From NCBI GenBank assembly GCA_947466005.1, contig CANIBV010000089.1:1-6519 (forward strand): 6,519 nt of DNA, read 5' to 3'. This DNA is from Spartobacteria bacterium. Its GTDB lineage: Bacteria > Verrucomicrobiota > Verrucomicrobiia > Chthoniobacterales > UBA6821. Numbering within the stretch: the first letter of the stretch is position 1; each line of letters begins with the position of its first letter. The translations under genes were made by a program, and so were the position numbers. Below are positions 1 to 6,470 of this stretch, piece after piece. Below the pieces are notes generated by a model, which did not search any database, had not been told where the DNA came from, and was given only the letters and a program-made list of their open reading frames with translations.

Positions 1-1225
1 CTCCAAGGTTGCCGTCTATGACCTTGGCGGCGGCACCTTCGACCTCTCCATTCTCCAACTCGACAACGGCGTCTTTCAGGTCCTTTCAACTCATGGCGAC
101 ACGCGTCTTGGCGGGGATGACCTCGACGAGGCAATTGCGGGTTTGCTTGCCAGCAAGGCTCAACTCAAAGAGGCATCGCTCGAAATCGGCATAAGACTCC
201 GAGAGGCCGCACGTGCAGCGAAGGAGGCCCTTTCTGAGGAAGAGGCCATTGTCGTTCGCCTACCCTTTCTCCAAGAGGGGAAAAGCATCGAAATTCCTCT
301 CACGCGCTCCGAGATCGAGACCGTCTGCGCCCCAATCATCCGCCGCACCCGCGCCCACTGCCTTCGTGCGCTGGAAAACGCAGGTCTCTCCGCCACTCAA
401 CTCGACGAGGTGATCCTTGTTGGGGGATCAACCCGGATGCCCTTGGTGCAGCAACTTGTCGCCGAGATCTTCGGCAAGCAGCCGAACCTCACCCAGCATC
501 CGGATGAGGCCGTGGCGCTTGGTGCCATCCTGCAGGGAGCGATCTTGGAAGGGAACCTCAGGAATGTCGCCCTCCTGGACGTGACCCCTCTCTCACTCGG
601 GATCGAGACCTTTGGCGGCCTGATGAATGTCATCATTCCGAGGAACACCACCATCCCGGCCAAGGCAGGTGAGATGTTCACCAACGCCGTGGCCGGTCAG
701 AGCGGCATGAAGATCACCGTCCTGCAGGGGGAGCGTGAACTCGCCGCGGACAACTGGGTGCTGGGTTCCTTTGAAATTCCATTCTCTCCCTCCCCCAAGG
801 GGGCGGCCAGAGTCGGGGTTCAGTTTTCCATCGATGCCGATGGTATCCTTCAGGTGCTCGCCCGTGACACCACATCAGGAAAAGAGCAGGTTGTGGAAAT
901 CAAGAGCGCCGTCGAGGTCTCGGACGAGGCGGTCGAGGCGATGCTAGCCGGATCGCTGGAGCATGCGTTCGAGGACATGGATGCGCGGATTTTCACCGAA
1001 GCCCGTCTCAAGGCGGAGGAGATGCTCCCGGCGGTGGAGGCGGCCTTGACCCAACTCGGATCGGAACTCCCCGAGGCCGAGATCGCGGAAATTCACAAAC
1101 AGACTACGGAAGTCACCGCCGCACTTGCCACCAAGGAGACCTCGCGACTCAAACAGGCCCTCGCGGCACTCGATCAGGCAACCCAGACACTGGCGACACG
1201 CCTCATCGAAAAGGCAATGCAGTAG
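1..1225 (+). CDS. hscA: HscA-like Hsp70 chaperone, 3' part (5' end outside window)
   Basis: The frame is open from base 2 and ends at TAG 1223-1225, giving 407 visible residues; the N-terminal part of the ATPase domain lies off the left edge. Visible Hsp70 landmarks (numbered from base 2) are the phosphate-2 motif DLGGGTFD (7-14), LGGDDLDEAI (36-45), the adenosine motif ILVGGSTRMP (138-147), the interdomain linker region LLDVTPLSLGIET (191-203), and the substrate-binding beta domain with IPRNTTIP (212-219) and QGEREL, then a helical lid to the end. VYDLGGGTFDLSIL and the lid segment with DMDAR/EARLKAEE resemble HscA, the Fe-S assembly Hsp70 that acts with HscB on the IscU scaffold in the cytoplasm, more than DnaK. 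There is no DnaK-like acidic EEVD-type tail; the protein stops at EKAMQ, a little shorter than E. coli HscA. No fdx follows, unlike the E. coli isc operon. Hsp70 membership is certain; the HscA subtype is likely but judged from memory. Confidence 0.87.
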   Translation, partial: SKVAVYDLGGGTFDLSILQLDNGVFQVLSTHGDTRLGGDDLDEAIAGLLASKAQLKEASLEIGIRLREAARAAKEALSEEEAIVVRLPFLQEGKSIEIPLTRSEIETVCAPIIRRTRAHCLRALENAGLSATQLDEVILVGGSTRMPLVQQLVAEIFGKQPNLTQHPDEAVALGAILQGAILEGNLRNVALLDVTPLSLGIETFGGLMNVIIPRNTTIPAKAGEMFTNAVAGQSGMKITVLQGERELAADNWVLGSFEIPFSPSPKGAARVGVQFSIDADGILQVLARDTTSGKEQVVEIKSAVEVSDEAVEAMLAGSLEHAFEDMDARIFTEARLKAEEMLPAVEAALTQLGSELPEAEIAEIHKQTTEVTAALATKETSRLKQALAALDQATQTLATRLIEKAMQ

Positions 1226-1271
1226 AGGAGCGAGACCCTGCTCCACCCGCTACAAATCGGTGAGAGCCTTT

Positions 1272-1299
1272 TGTACAGTCGTTTTTAGTGACCCGTACA
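1272..1299 (+). other. Weak hairpin downstream of hscA
   Basis: TGTAC (1272-1276) and GTC (1278-1280) can pair with GAC (1290-1292) and GTACA (1295-1299). This gives eight pairs with a small asymmetric internal loop and a T-rich apical loop (GTTTTTAGT). It lies 47 bases after the hscA stop. The T run is in the loop rather than after the stem, so it does not look like a classic intrinsic terminator on either strand. A second, shorter stem (GGAGC 1227-1231 with GCTCC 1240-1244) sits just after the stop codon. Either could protect or terminate the hscA transcript; no function is shown. Confidence 0.25.
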
Positions 1300-1444
1300 C
1301 CCTCTTAGATTAGCTTATTGCCTCAAGAGTAATGACCCACACGCCGTTCAGCCTTTGGATCCGCGAATGAGATGACTCAATAACAAGACTTTTCAGAACA
1401 ACCAGAGAACACTCCCATCAAGCGAATTGCTGCAATAAATAATC

Positions 1445-1450
1445 AGGGAA
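1445..1450 (+). promoter_or_regulatory. Possible ribosome binding site for the GT22-like gene
   Basis: AGGGAA lies 11 bases before the GTG at 1462 and is the only purine-rich, Shine-Dalgarno-like stretch near that start. The frame is closed upstream by TAA at 1381-1383, and no ATG, GTG or TTG occurs in frame between that stop and 1462, so the GTG is the only conventional start before the first hydrophobic segment. The match is partial and the spacing slightly long. Confidence 0.35.
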
Positions 1451-1461
1451 ATTCAAACACA

Positions 1462-2910
1462 GTGAACAGCACAGTTAATACAAAGAGTTATCTTCCATAT
1501 GTGTATCTTGCGCTGATCATCACAGCGATCACCAGTTACACGAATTTTGGGCATAACACGGGTGACGAGTACTCTCAGATCTTCGAATTTGCTGCCTGGA
1601 AGTTAGGTCACCTCAGCCAAAGTGATTTGCGTAGCTATGAGTTTACCAGTCATATGCGCCCATCGATTCAGGTGTGGGCGGTCGTAGCGGTTTACAAGAT
1701 TGCCAACTTGTTTACCAGCCATGTTAATCCGTTTGTTGTAAATTATATCGTTTATTTTTTGAGCGGTGCACTCGGGATTTATTCCATCTTGGTCTTCACC
1801 AAGGCATTTCTCGCGAGGGTCAAACCCGAATATCACAGATACTTCCTCTTCCTCAGTCTCTTCAGTTGGTTGGTTCTTTACACAAACCCGCACTTCAATT
1901 CAGAAAATATTTGCGGTCATTTGTTTTTGTTGGCGGTTGGATTGCTTTACGCCCAACTCTCAACACTCAGCATCAGCAGAATTGTCATCGCCGGCCTGAT
2001 ATTAGGCCTGTCTTTTTCATGCCGTTTCCAGATTGGGTTCGCCATACTTGCCTTGCTGCTGTGGCTTCTGTTTGCAGCTTACAAAAACAACAAACTTGGG
2101 CAATGGTTCCTGTTAAGCGCCAGCATGTTTTTTTCCATTTTGGTTTTTAATATCGTCGCGGATTATTACTTTTACGGACAATTGGTATTCAGTACCTACA
2201 ATTACTACTATCAGAATATAGCCACCGGCATCATGAACCGCGATGCGGGAGTTTCTCCCTGGTATGCGTACCTTGCAACGGTTTCTGTCTATGTGCCATT
2301 CGGGCCGATCTATGTACTGGCCAGCATCTACTACATCATCAAATATCCCTGGGATATTTTAAGTAGCATCATTGGTTTTTTTGTTCTGTGTCATGTTGCC
2401 ATTGGACACAAAGAAGTCCGGTTCCTCTTACCCATGCTCGGCTTCATGCCTGTTGTGATCATGGTGGCGATGGATGATTTGGTGAAGCGATCTGATTATT
2501 TCAGGGCTAACTTAACTAAGATCATCAAGATTTTGTGGGCCATCAATCTGGTTGCTTGCTTTAGCTTGCTATTACCCGCTGCAACTGAAATCGGCGCCTG
2601 GCGTTATTTGTATAACAATTACCAAAAGCCAACCATTCTCTACTACAATGCTAGCGTTCATCAAAAGCTTCTCTATTACAAGAAGGGCAATGTCCAATTG
2701 GTCACGTATAAATCCGGCGACCCAACACCATGTCCTCCGGGTTCCAATTGTCTCATTGCGTTCAATGCCAACAGCCGCGATGTAAAACCCAACTATCCAT
2801 TGGTCTATACGTTCTTCCCGTTCAATCTCGAGCAGCTTCTTCCCAGAGTCATTGTTCGAGCAATCGGTCACTTCAACATCTACGAAATCAAAACTATTGA
2901 AGCTGAGTAG
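1462..2910 (+). CDS. GT22-like (Alg9/PigB-type) integral membrane glycosyltransferase
   Basis: A 482-residue polytopic protein with about ten to twelve hydrophobic segments between residues 12 and 372, followed by a soluble tail of about 110 residues. Several features fit the GT22 dolichyl/lipid-phosphate mannosyltransferase family (Alg9, Alg12, Pig-B type): an acidic DE pair (35-36) in the first loop with QIFEFAAWKLG just after; SCRFQIGFAI (186-195), like the family's Arg-containing membrane motif; DYYFYGQLVFSTYNYY (234-249), like the D-x-x-FYG...T...N region; and above all HKEVRFLLP (316-324), matching the hallmark HKE-x-RF. Such enzymes move a sugar from a polyprenyl-phosphate sugar to an acceptor on the outer face of the membrane; the real donor and acceptor here are unknown. 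The tail carries a Cys pair (C424, C430), possibly a disulfide. Start is GTG. Codon use is AT-rich: sampled 60-base lines at 1741 and 2161 hold 23 and 17 G+C, though the line at 2221 holds 36. This suggests acquisition by transfer. A GT39/GT83-type PMT enzyme is the main alternative, less likely given HKE-x-RF. Confidence 0.78.
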   Translation: MNSTVNTKSYLPYVYLALIITAITSYTNFGHNTGDEYSQIFEFAAWKLGHLSQSDLRSYEFTSHMRPSIQVWAVVAVYKIANLFTSHVNPFVVNYIVYFLSGALGIYSILVFTKAFLARVKPEYHRYFLFLSLFSWLVLYTNPHFNSENICGHLFLLAVGLLYAQLSTLSISRIVIAGLILGLSFSCRFQIGFAILALLLWLLFAAYKNNKLGQWFLLSASMFFSILVFNIVADYYFYGQLVFSTYNYYYQNIATGIMNRDAGVSPWYAYLATVSVYVPFGPIYVLASIYYIIKYPWDILSSIIGFFVLCHVAIGHKEVRFLLPMLGFMPVVIMVAMDDLVKRSDYFRANLTKIIKILWAINLVACFSLLLPAATEIGAWRYLYNNYQKPTILYYNASVHQKLLYYKKGNVQLVTYKSGDPTPCPPGSNCLIAFNANSRDVKPNYPLVYTFFPFNLEQLLPRVIVRAIGHFNIYEIKTIEAE

Positions 2911-2937
2911 TGGGGCCTCGATTACCCCCCCACAGCT
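2901..2937 (+). terminator. Bulged hairpin over the stop of the GT22-like gene
   Basis: AGCTG (2901-2905) can pair with CAGCT (2933-2937), and inside it TGGGG (2911-2915) with CCCCA (2928-2932), leaving a five-base bulge that contains most of the TAG stop (2908-2910) and an 11-base loop. The stem is strong, but no U tract follows, so intrinsic termination is doubtful. It may instead stabilise the 3' end of the message. Confidence 0.3.
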
Positions 2938-2959
2938 CGTTAGTTAGCTTCATCCACCG

Positions 2960-2981
2960 GGTTCACTCGAAAGAGTGCACC
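2960..2981 (+). terminator. Hairpin with GAAA loop, possible weak terminator
   Basis: GGTTCACTC (2960-2968) pairs with GAGTGCACC (2973-2981) in eight of nine positions (the mismatch is T2963 against C2978), closed by a C-GAAA-G tetraloop, a stable GNRA type. TTACTTCTC follows, a poor U tract. It stands between the GT22-like gene and serS, so it could separate their transcripts. Confidence 0.4.
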
Positions 2982-3069
2982 TTACTTCTCAAAAGCAATG
3001 ACACCCTGCGGGCCTTGACACCTCACGCTCTTGCCCTCCGCCTCCTAGTGCCTTGATTAAGCCCGGAAC

Positions 3070-3097
3070 TTTTCACGTTTCAGGTTTCAAGTTTCAG
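3070..3097 (+). repeat. Tandem 7-bp repeat in the serS leader, four units
   Basis: Four head-to-tail heptamers, TTTTCAC, GTTTCAG, GTTTCAA and GTTTCAG, fill 3070-3097 without gaps. The last unit ends 16 bases before the serS ATG. The stretch is pyrimidine-leaning and takes the place where upstream leader elements would be. Whether it acts on serS or is one copy of a dispersed intergenic repeat cannot be told from this window. Confidence 0.75.
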
Positions 3098-3113
3098 GTC
3101 TAATCTGCTCTCC

Positions 3114-4379
3114 ATGCTCGATATCCGCCTTATTCGTGAAGATTCCGCCGCCGTGAAGGCGCGTCTTTCAACCCGTTCCTCACAGTACTCGGAGATCATT
3201 GATCAGATCCTCGCTTGTGATGCCAGACGCCGCGAAAGCGAGACGCGCGTCCAGCACCTCCGCGCCGAACGCAACCGACTCAGTAAAGAGATCGGCAACC
3301 TGAAAAAGTCGGGCGGCGACTCAAGTGAACTCGAGACTCAGGTTAAGGGATTTGCCACTGAGATGGAGGATCTGGGCCGTACTGCTACGGAACTGGATGC
3401 AGAGCAGAGAAACCTACTCCTTCAAGTGCCGAATCTCCCTGCACCCGGTCTCCCCGAGGGAAGTGATGCAGAGGGGAATGTGGCCATCAAGCACTGGGGT
3501 GAACCCGCCCCGATGAATCCCGAAGATCACGTCGCCATTGGGGAACGCCTTGGCCTCTTTGATCTGGAGAGGGCCGCCAAGATCAGTGGAAGCGGTTATG
3601 TCCTCTACACCGGAGCAGGTGCCCGACTCGAGCGTGCCCTCATCAACTTCCTCCTCGATCTCCAGACCCTCTCTCATGGCTACACTGAGATCGCCCCTCC
3701 CGTTCTGGTACGGCGCGAATGCATGGAGGGGACAGGCCAGCTCCCGAAATTCGAGGATGACATGTATGGATTTGATGAGGGGGCTTCCTTCCTTACGCCG
3801 ACGGCGGAAGTCTCCCTGACCAACTTCCGCCGCGATGAGATCCTCTCGGAATCGGAACTACCGCTGAAATACACCGCCTGCACACCCTGCTTCCGTCGCG
3901 AAGCAGGCTCCGCGGGGCGCGAAACCCGAGGCATGATCCGGATGCACCAGTTCGACAAGGTGGAGCTCGTGAAGATCACCACCCCCGAACAGGCTGCGGC
4001 GGAACTTGAATCCCTGACCGCCGATGCGGAAAAAGTGCTGCAACTTCTCCAGCTTCCCTACCGCGTCCTGGAGCTCTGCACGGGCGACATCGGCTTCTCC
4101 TCGTCGCGCACCTACGACCTTGAAGTCTGGGCGCCCGGACAGGGAGCCTACCTAGAGGTCTCCAGTTGCTCCCACTTCGGTGACTATCAGGCCCGCCGTA
4201 TGAATCTTCGCTACAAGAACGCCGATGGGAAAAATCAGTTCTGCCACACCCTCAATGGTTCGGGCACGGCTCTCCCTCGTCTCTATGTGGCGCTGCTTGA
4301 GACCCACACCAAACCGGGCGGCCCGTTGATCCTTCCCGAACCGCTTCAGCCATACTTCGGGGCAGCAGAAGTAGGCTGA
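3114..4379 (+). CDS. serS: Seryl-tRNA synthetase
   Basis: Class II aminoacyl-tRNA synthetase that activates serine with ATP and charges tRNA(Ser) in the cytoplasm. The 421 residues are the usual bacterial length. The N-terminal region (about 30-100) is charged and heptad-like, as in the SerRS antiparallel coiled-coil arm that grips the long variable arm of tRNA(Ser). Catalytic landmarks follow: motif 1 region GAGARLERAL (167-176), the serine-binding TPTAE (228-232), motif 2 around PCFRREAGSAGRETRG (258-273), EVSSCSHFGDYQARR (348-362), and motif 3 NGSGTALPR (381-389). Motif 3 departs from the common NGSGLAVGR form but keeps the arginine. The start is ATG at 3114, giving the typical MLDIRLIRED N-terminus. 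No Shine-Dalgarno sequence precedes it; the leader is pyrimidine-rich (CTGCTCTCC) and follows a tandem 7-bp repeat. tilS follows after 134 bases on the same strand. The family call is certain. Confidence 0.98.
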   Translation: MLDIRLIREDSAAVKARLSTRSSQYSEIIDQILACDARRRESETRVQHLRAERNRLSKEIGNLKKSGGDSSELETQVKGFATEMEDLGRTATELDAEQRNLLLQVPNLPAPGLPEGSDAEGNVAIKHWGEPAPMNPEDHVAIGERLGLFDLERAAKISGSGYVLYTGAGARLERALINFLLDLQTLSHGYTEIAPPVLVRRECMEGTGQLPKFEDDMYGFDEGASFLTPTAEVSLTNFRRDEILSESELPLKYTACTPCFRREAGSAGRETRGMIRMHQFDKVELVKITTPEQAAAELESLTADAEKVLQLLQLPYRVLELCTGDIGFSSSRTYDLEVWAPGQGAYLEVSSCSHFGDYQARRMNLRYKNADGKNQFCHTLNGSGTALPRLYVALLETHTKPGGPLILPEPLQPYFGAAEVG

Positions 4380-4390
4380 AGGGATTAATT

Positions 4391-4483
4391 TGGAAAACAG
4401 GAAGACAGGAAAAGAGGCTGAGATTCCAAAATAAGCAGCAACTCTACCCCTTTTGCTTTCCCTTCCTGATTTTCTGATTTCCA
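4391..4483 (+). repeat. 8-bp repeat clusters forming a long imperfect inverted repeat
   Basis: The left cluster is three contiguous octamers, GGAAAACA (4392-4399), GGAAGACA (4400-4407) and GGAAAAGA (4408-4415). The right cluster is TGATTTTC (4467-4474) and TGATTTCC (4475-4482), which read GGAAATCA and GAAAATCA on the minus strand. Taken as arms, 4391-4414 and the reverse complement of 4460-4483 agree at 18 of 24 positions, with a spacer of 45 bases. A T-rich stretch (TATTTTAA, 4484-4491) follows the right arm, so a transcript from serS could fold and terminate here, but the pairing is broken by mismatches. A further unit, TGATCTCC, stands at 4496-4503 just before the tilS start. Confidence 0.6.
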
Positions 4484-4513
4484 TATTTTAACTTCTGATC
4501 TCCGCGGCTCCGT

Positions 4514-5470
4514 GTGAAATCCCCTATCCTTCATTTTTCAACATCCGCTCCCATTCCTAGGAAGCGTAAGAAGCTGATCGTGGCGGTTTCTGGAGGAGCT
4601 GACTCGGTGGCACTGCTCCATCTTCTGCTCGATGCGGGGCACAGGAACCTCGTCGTTGCGCACTTCAATCACCGCCTGCGAGGGAGAGCATCCAGCGTCG
4701 ATGCACTCTTTGTAGAACGCTTGGCTGTCAGTCTGGAACTTCCGTTTGAGTTGGGAAGCGGCAATGTGCGTGGGGAATCAAGGAATCGAAAGCTCTCCCT
4801 CGAGACGGCGGCCCGCGAGGCCCGCTATGGTTTCCTAGCCTCCGTAGCGAAGAAGCACCGAACCCGCTCACTCGTACTGGCCCACCATGCCGATGATCAG
4901 GTCGAGACCTGTCTCTTTCAGTTCCTGCGAGGTTCAGGAGCCGCAGGGCTCTCAGGAATGAAGCCAGTCTCACGCCGCACGATTGCCAGGACCCCCCTTG
5001 ATCTTTACCGCCCTCTTCTCGGGGTGCAAAAAACCGTCCTTCTTTCCTACCTCAAGGAGCGGAAGATTTGTTTCCGGGAGGATGCCACCAACGCCGTCGC
5101 CGATGCCGCCCGCAATAAACTTCGAATCAAAGTCCTGCCACTTATCGATGAACTCTTCGGGCCCTCTTTCAGGGGATCAGTGTTGCGCAGCGCCCAGATC
5201 TTTGCCGAGGAAGAGAATTTCCTCTCGGGTCTCGCCCTGCCCATTGCGGTGCATGAGGTACTCTCCATGAAGATATTGCGCCCTCTTCACCCTGCCCTGC
5301 AGCGGCGGGTGATCCATACCTGGCTCAAAACGCGTGGTATTCTTGAGCCAGGATTTGCTGAGGTGGAGCGCACCCTCTCCCTGCTTGAGCGGGGAGCTCC
5401 GGCCAAGATCAACCTGCCCTGTGATAGGCATGCACGGCGTCGTGCTGGAGTCCTCTTTATCGAGCCCTGA
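4514..5470 (+). CDS. tilS: tRNA(Ile) lysidine synthetase, short form
   Basis: Converts C34 of the CAU-anticodon tRNA(Ile2) to lysidine using ATP and lysine, so that the tRNA reads AUA and is charged with isoleucine. Seen: the N-type ATP pyrophosphatase P-loop SGGADS (26-31), HFNHRLRG (50-57), AHHADDQVET (123-132), GAAGLSGM (142-149), RPLL (166-169), ED-x-TN (189-193) and RNKLR (200-204), all in family order. The protein has 318 residues, against about 430 in E. coli TilS; it ends near INLPCDRHARR, where the substrate-binding domain normally finishes, so the C-terminal TilS_C domain is absent. Shorter forms are known, for example in Aquifex. The start is GTG 4514; TGA at 4496-4498 closes the frame and no other start codon lies between. 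No Shine-Dalgarno site is visible. The gene's end overlaps the convergent glycosyltransferase gene by 14 bases. Possibly co-transcribed with serS. Confidence 0.95.
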   Translation: MKSPILHFSTSAPIPRKRKKLIVAVSGGADSVALLHLLLDAGHRNLVVAHFNHRLRGRASSVDALFVERLAVSLELPFELGSGNVRGESRNRKLSLETAAREARYGFLASVAKKHRTRSLVLAHHADDQVETCLFQFLRGSGAAGLSGMKPVSRRTIARTPLDLYRPLLGVQKTVLLSYLKERKICFREDATNAVADAARNKLRIKVLPLIDELFGPSFRGSVLRSAQIFAEEENFLSGLALPIAVHEVLSMKILRPLHPALQRRVIHTWLKTRGILEPGFAEVERTLSLLERGAPAKINLPCDRHARRRAGVLFIEP

Positions 5471-6470
5471 TCAACTGGCGGAGCGAGGAGGCTAACTGAT
5501 GGCCAACCTTCTCATGAGTGAAGCCATTCTGAACCTTCTCCCAGCCTCGCTTTCCCATGGCTGAGCAACGTTCGGAATCTGAAAGGAGAGCGATCAGCCC
5601 ATCGGCCCAGCCTCCGGGACCAACGACAAGGCCGGCTCCGCTGTCCTGGATCCACTCACGGTTGACCCCGACATCGCCGGCCACCACGGGAATCCCGCAT
5701 GACATGTACTGGAGGGCCTTGTAGGCGCATTTACCACGGGTGAATCCGTCATCAACCAGCGGCATGATCCCGAGATCAGAGGAGTTGATGGCGGCGTATT
5801 CCGACTCCACACTCCATTCGGTAAACTCCCATGATTGAAACACCCGAAAGCTTGGCGGACGATTGCTGACGATCCGCAGGAGAAATGGGTGGGCGGCAGA
5901 GGCTCTCATGAGTTCCTCCTCGATCGCCTCCACTTGAGCTACATTCGGCCCCATCCCCACCCAGACCACGACAGGTAAGCTGGCATCCGAGGTTGATGAA
6001 TTGAACGGGCGTTCTGGGACGCTGGTGGGAACAATGCGTGTGGGCAGCTTAGGAACGATACTCAGTAGCTTCTGCTCTAGGACAGGACTCCCGCAGATGG
6101 CCCCGTCCAGCAACCGAATGAGAAACCAAAACCGTCGCGCCTGCTTCCCGCTGCGGTAGGGAATATGATTTTTCTTGCCCATCCAGACGGCGTCGTCGAG
6201 ATCAAACAGGAGGCGCCGGCTCGCCATCCGAAGGCGAAGTGCGTTCCAGTGACTCATCAGGACTTTCTGCCAGAGCACCGCATCAAAGTCTCCGGCCTTT
6301 TTTAGCAACGCCTTCCACTCGGTGCTGTTCTTCGGTTGAAGCACCACCTCAACCTGAATGCCTTCGTTTTGAAGAGCCTCCAAGTGCTGATAGATCCTCA
6401 ACCGGCTGCTGGGACTGATCGCAGGATCCTCCACCACACAGAGAAGTGAAAGTGGTTTGGACGGATTCAT
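5457..6470 (-). CDS. GT4-like glycosyltransferase (GT-B fold)
   Basis: A 337-residue soluble protein when started at ATG 6470 (an in-frame TTG lies directly before it). The first strand and loop, LLCVVEDPAISPSSRLRIYQHL (9-30), is a typical opening of envelope-cluster GT-B enzymes. DLDDAVW (90-96) closes the N-terminal Rossmann half. The C-terminal half carries VVVWVGMG (167-174), DLGIMPLVDDGFTRGK (232-247) and KALQYMSCGIPVVA (251-264), the usual GT4 nucleotide-sugar region, though the classic E-x7-E is not clear. It should transfer a sugar from a nucleotide donor in the cytoplasm onto a lipid, polysaccharide or small acceptor; neither partner can be named. It has no membrane segment or signal peptide. 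The stop TAA (5459-5457) lies inside the 3' end of tilS on the other strand. A possible upstream gene overlaps its start as TGATG, so it may belong to a polysaccharide operon extending beyond the right edge. No Shine-Dalgarno site is evident. Confidence 0.85.
   Translation of the reverse strand: MNPSKPLSLLCVVEDPAISPSSRLRIYQHLEALQNEGIQVEVVLQPKNSTEWKALLKKAGDFDAVLWQKVLMSHWNALRLRMASRRLLFDLDDAVWMGKKNHIPYRSGKQARRFWFLIRLLDGAICGSPVLEQKLLSIVPKLPTRIVPTSVPERPFNSSTSDASLPVVVWVGMGPNVAQVEAIEEELMRASAAHPFLLRIVSNRPPSFRVFQSWEFTEWSVESEYAAINSSDLGIMPLVDDGFTRGKCAYKALQYMSCGIPVVAGDVGVNREWIQDSGAGLVVGPGGWADGLIALLSDSERCSAMGKRGWEKVQNGFTHEKVGHQLASSLRQLIRAR

Noticed and set aside
160..684. Antisense reading frames inside the chaperone gene
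   Set aside because: They are shadows of the strongly conserved hscA frame and show no recognisable protein features of their own.
143..1225. hscA starting at the TTG at 143
   Set aside because: The same frame is open to the left edge and encodes DLGGGTFD and LGGDDLDEAI before 143, so this TTG is an internal leucine codon.
1301..1461. Promoter for the GT22-like gene
   Set aside because: The stretch has AT-rich pieces such as TAAATAAT near 1436-1443, but no correctly spaced -35/-10 pair could be read with confidence.
3015..3020. Perfect TTGACA, a possible -35 box for serS
   Set aside because: No -10-like hexamer lies 16-18 bases downstream (CCGCCT at 3038-3043), so a sigma-70 promoter is not supported.
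3070..3097. CRISPR-like array
   Set aside because: The units are only 7 bases and contiguous, with no spacers; this is a simple tandem repeat.
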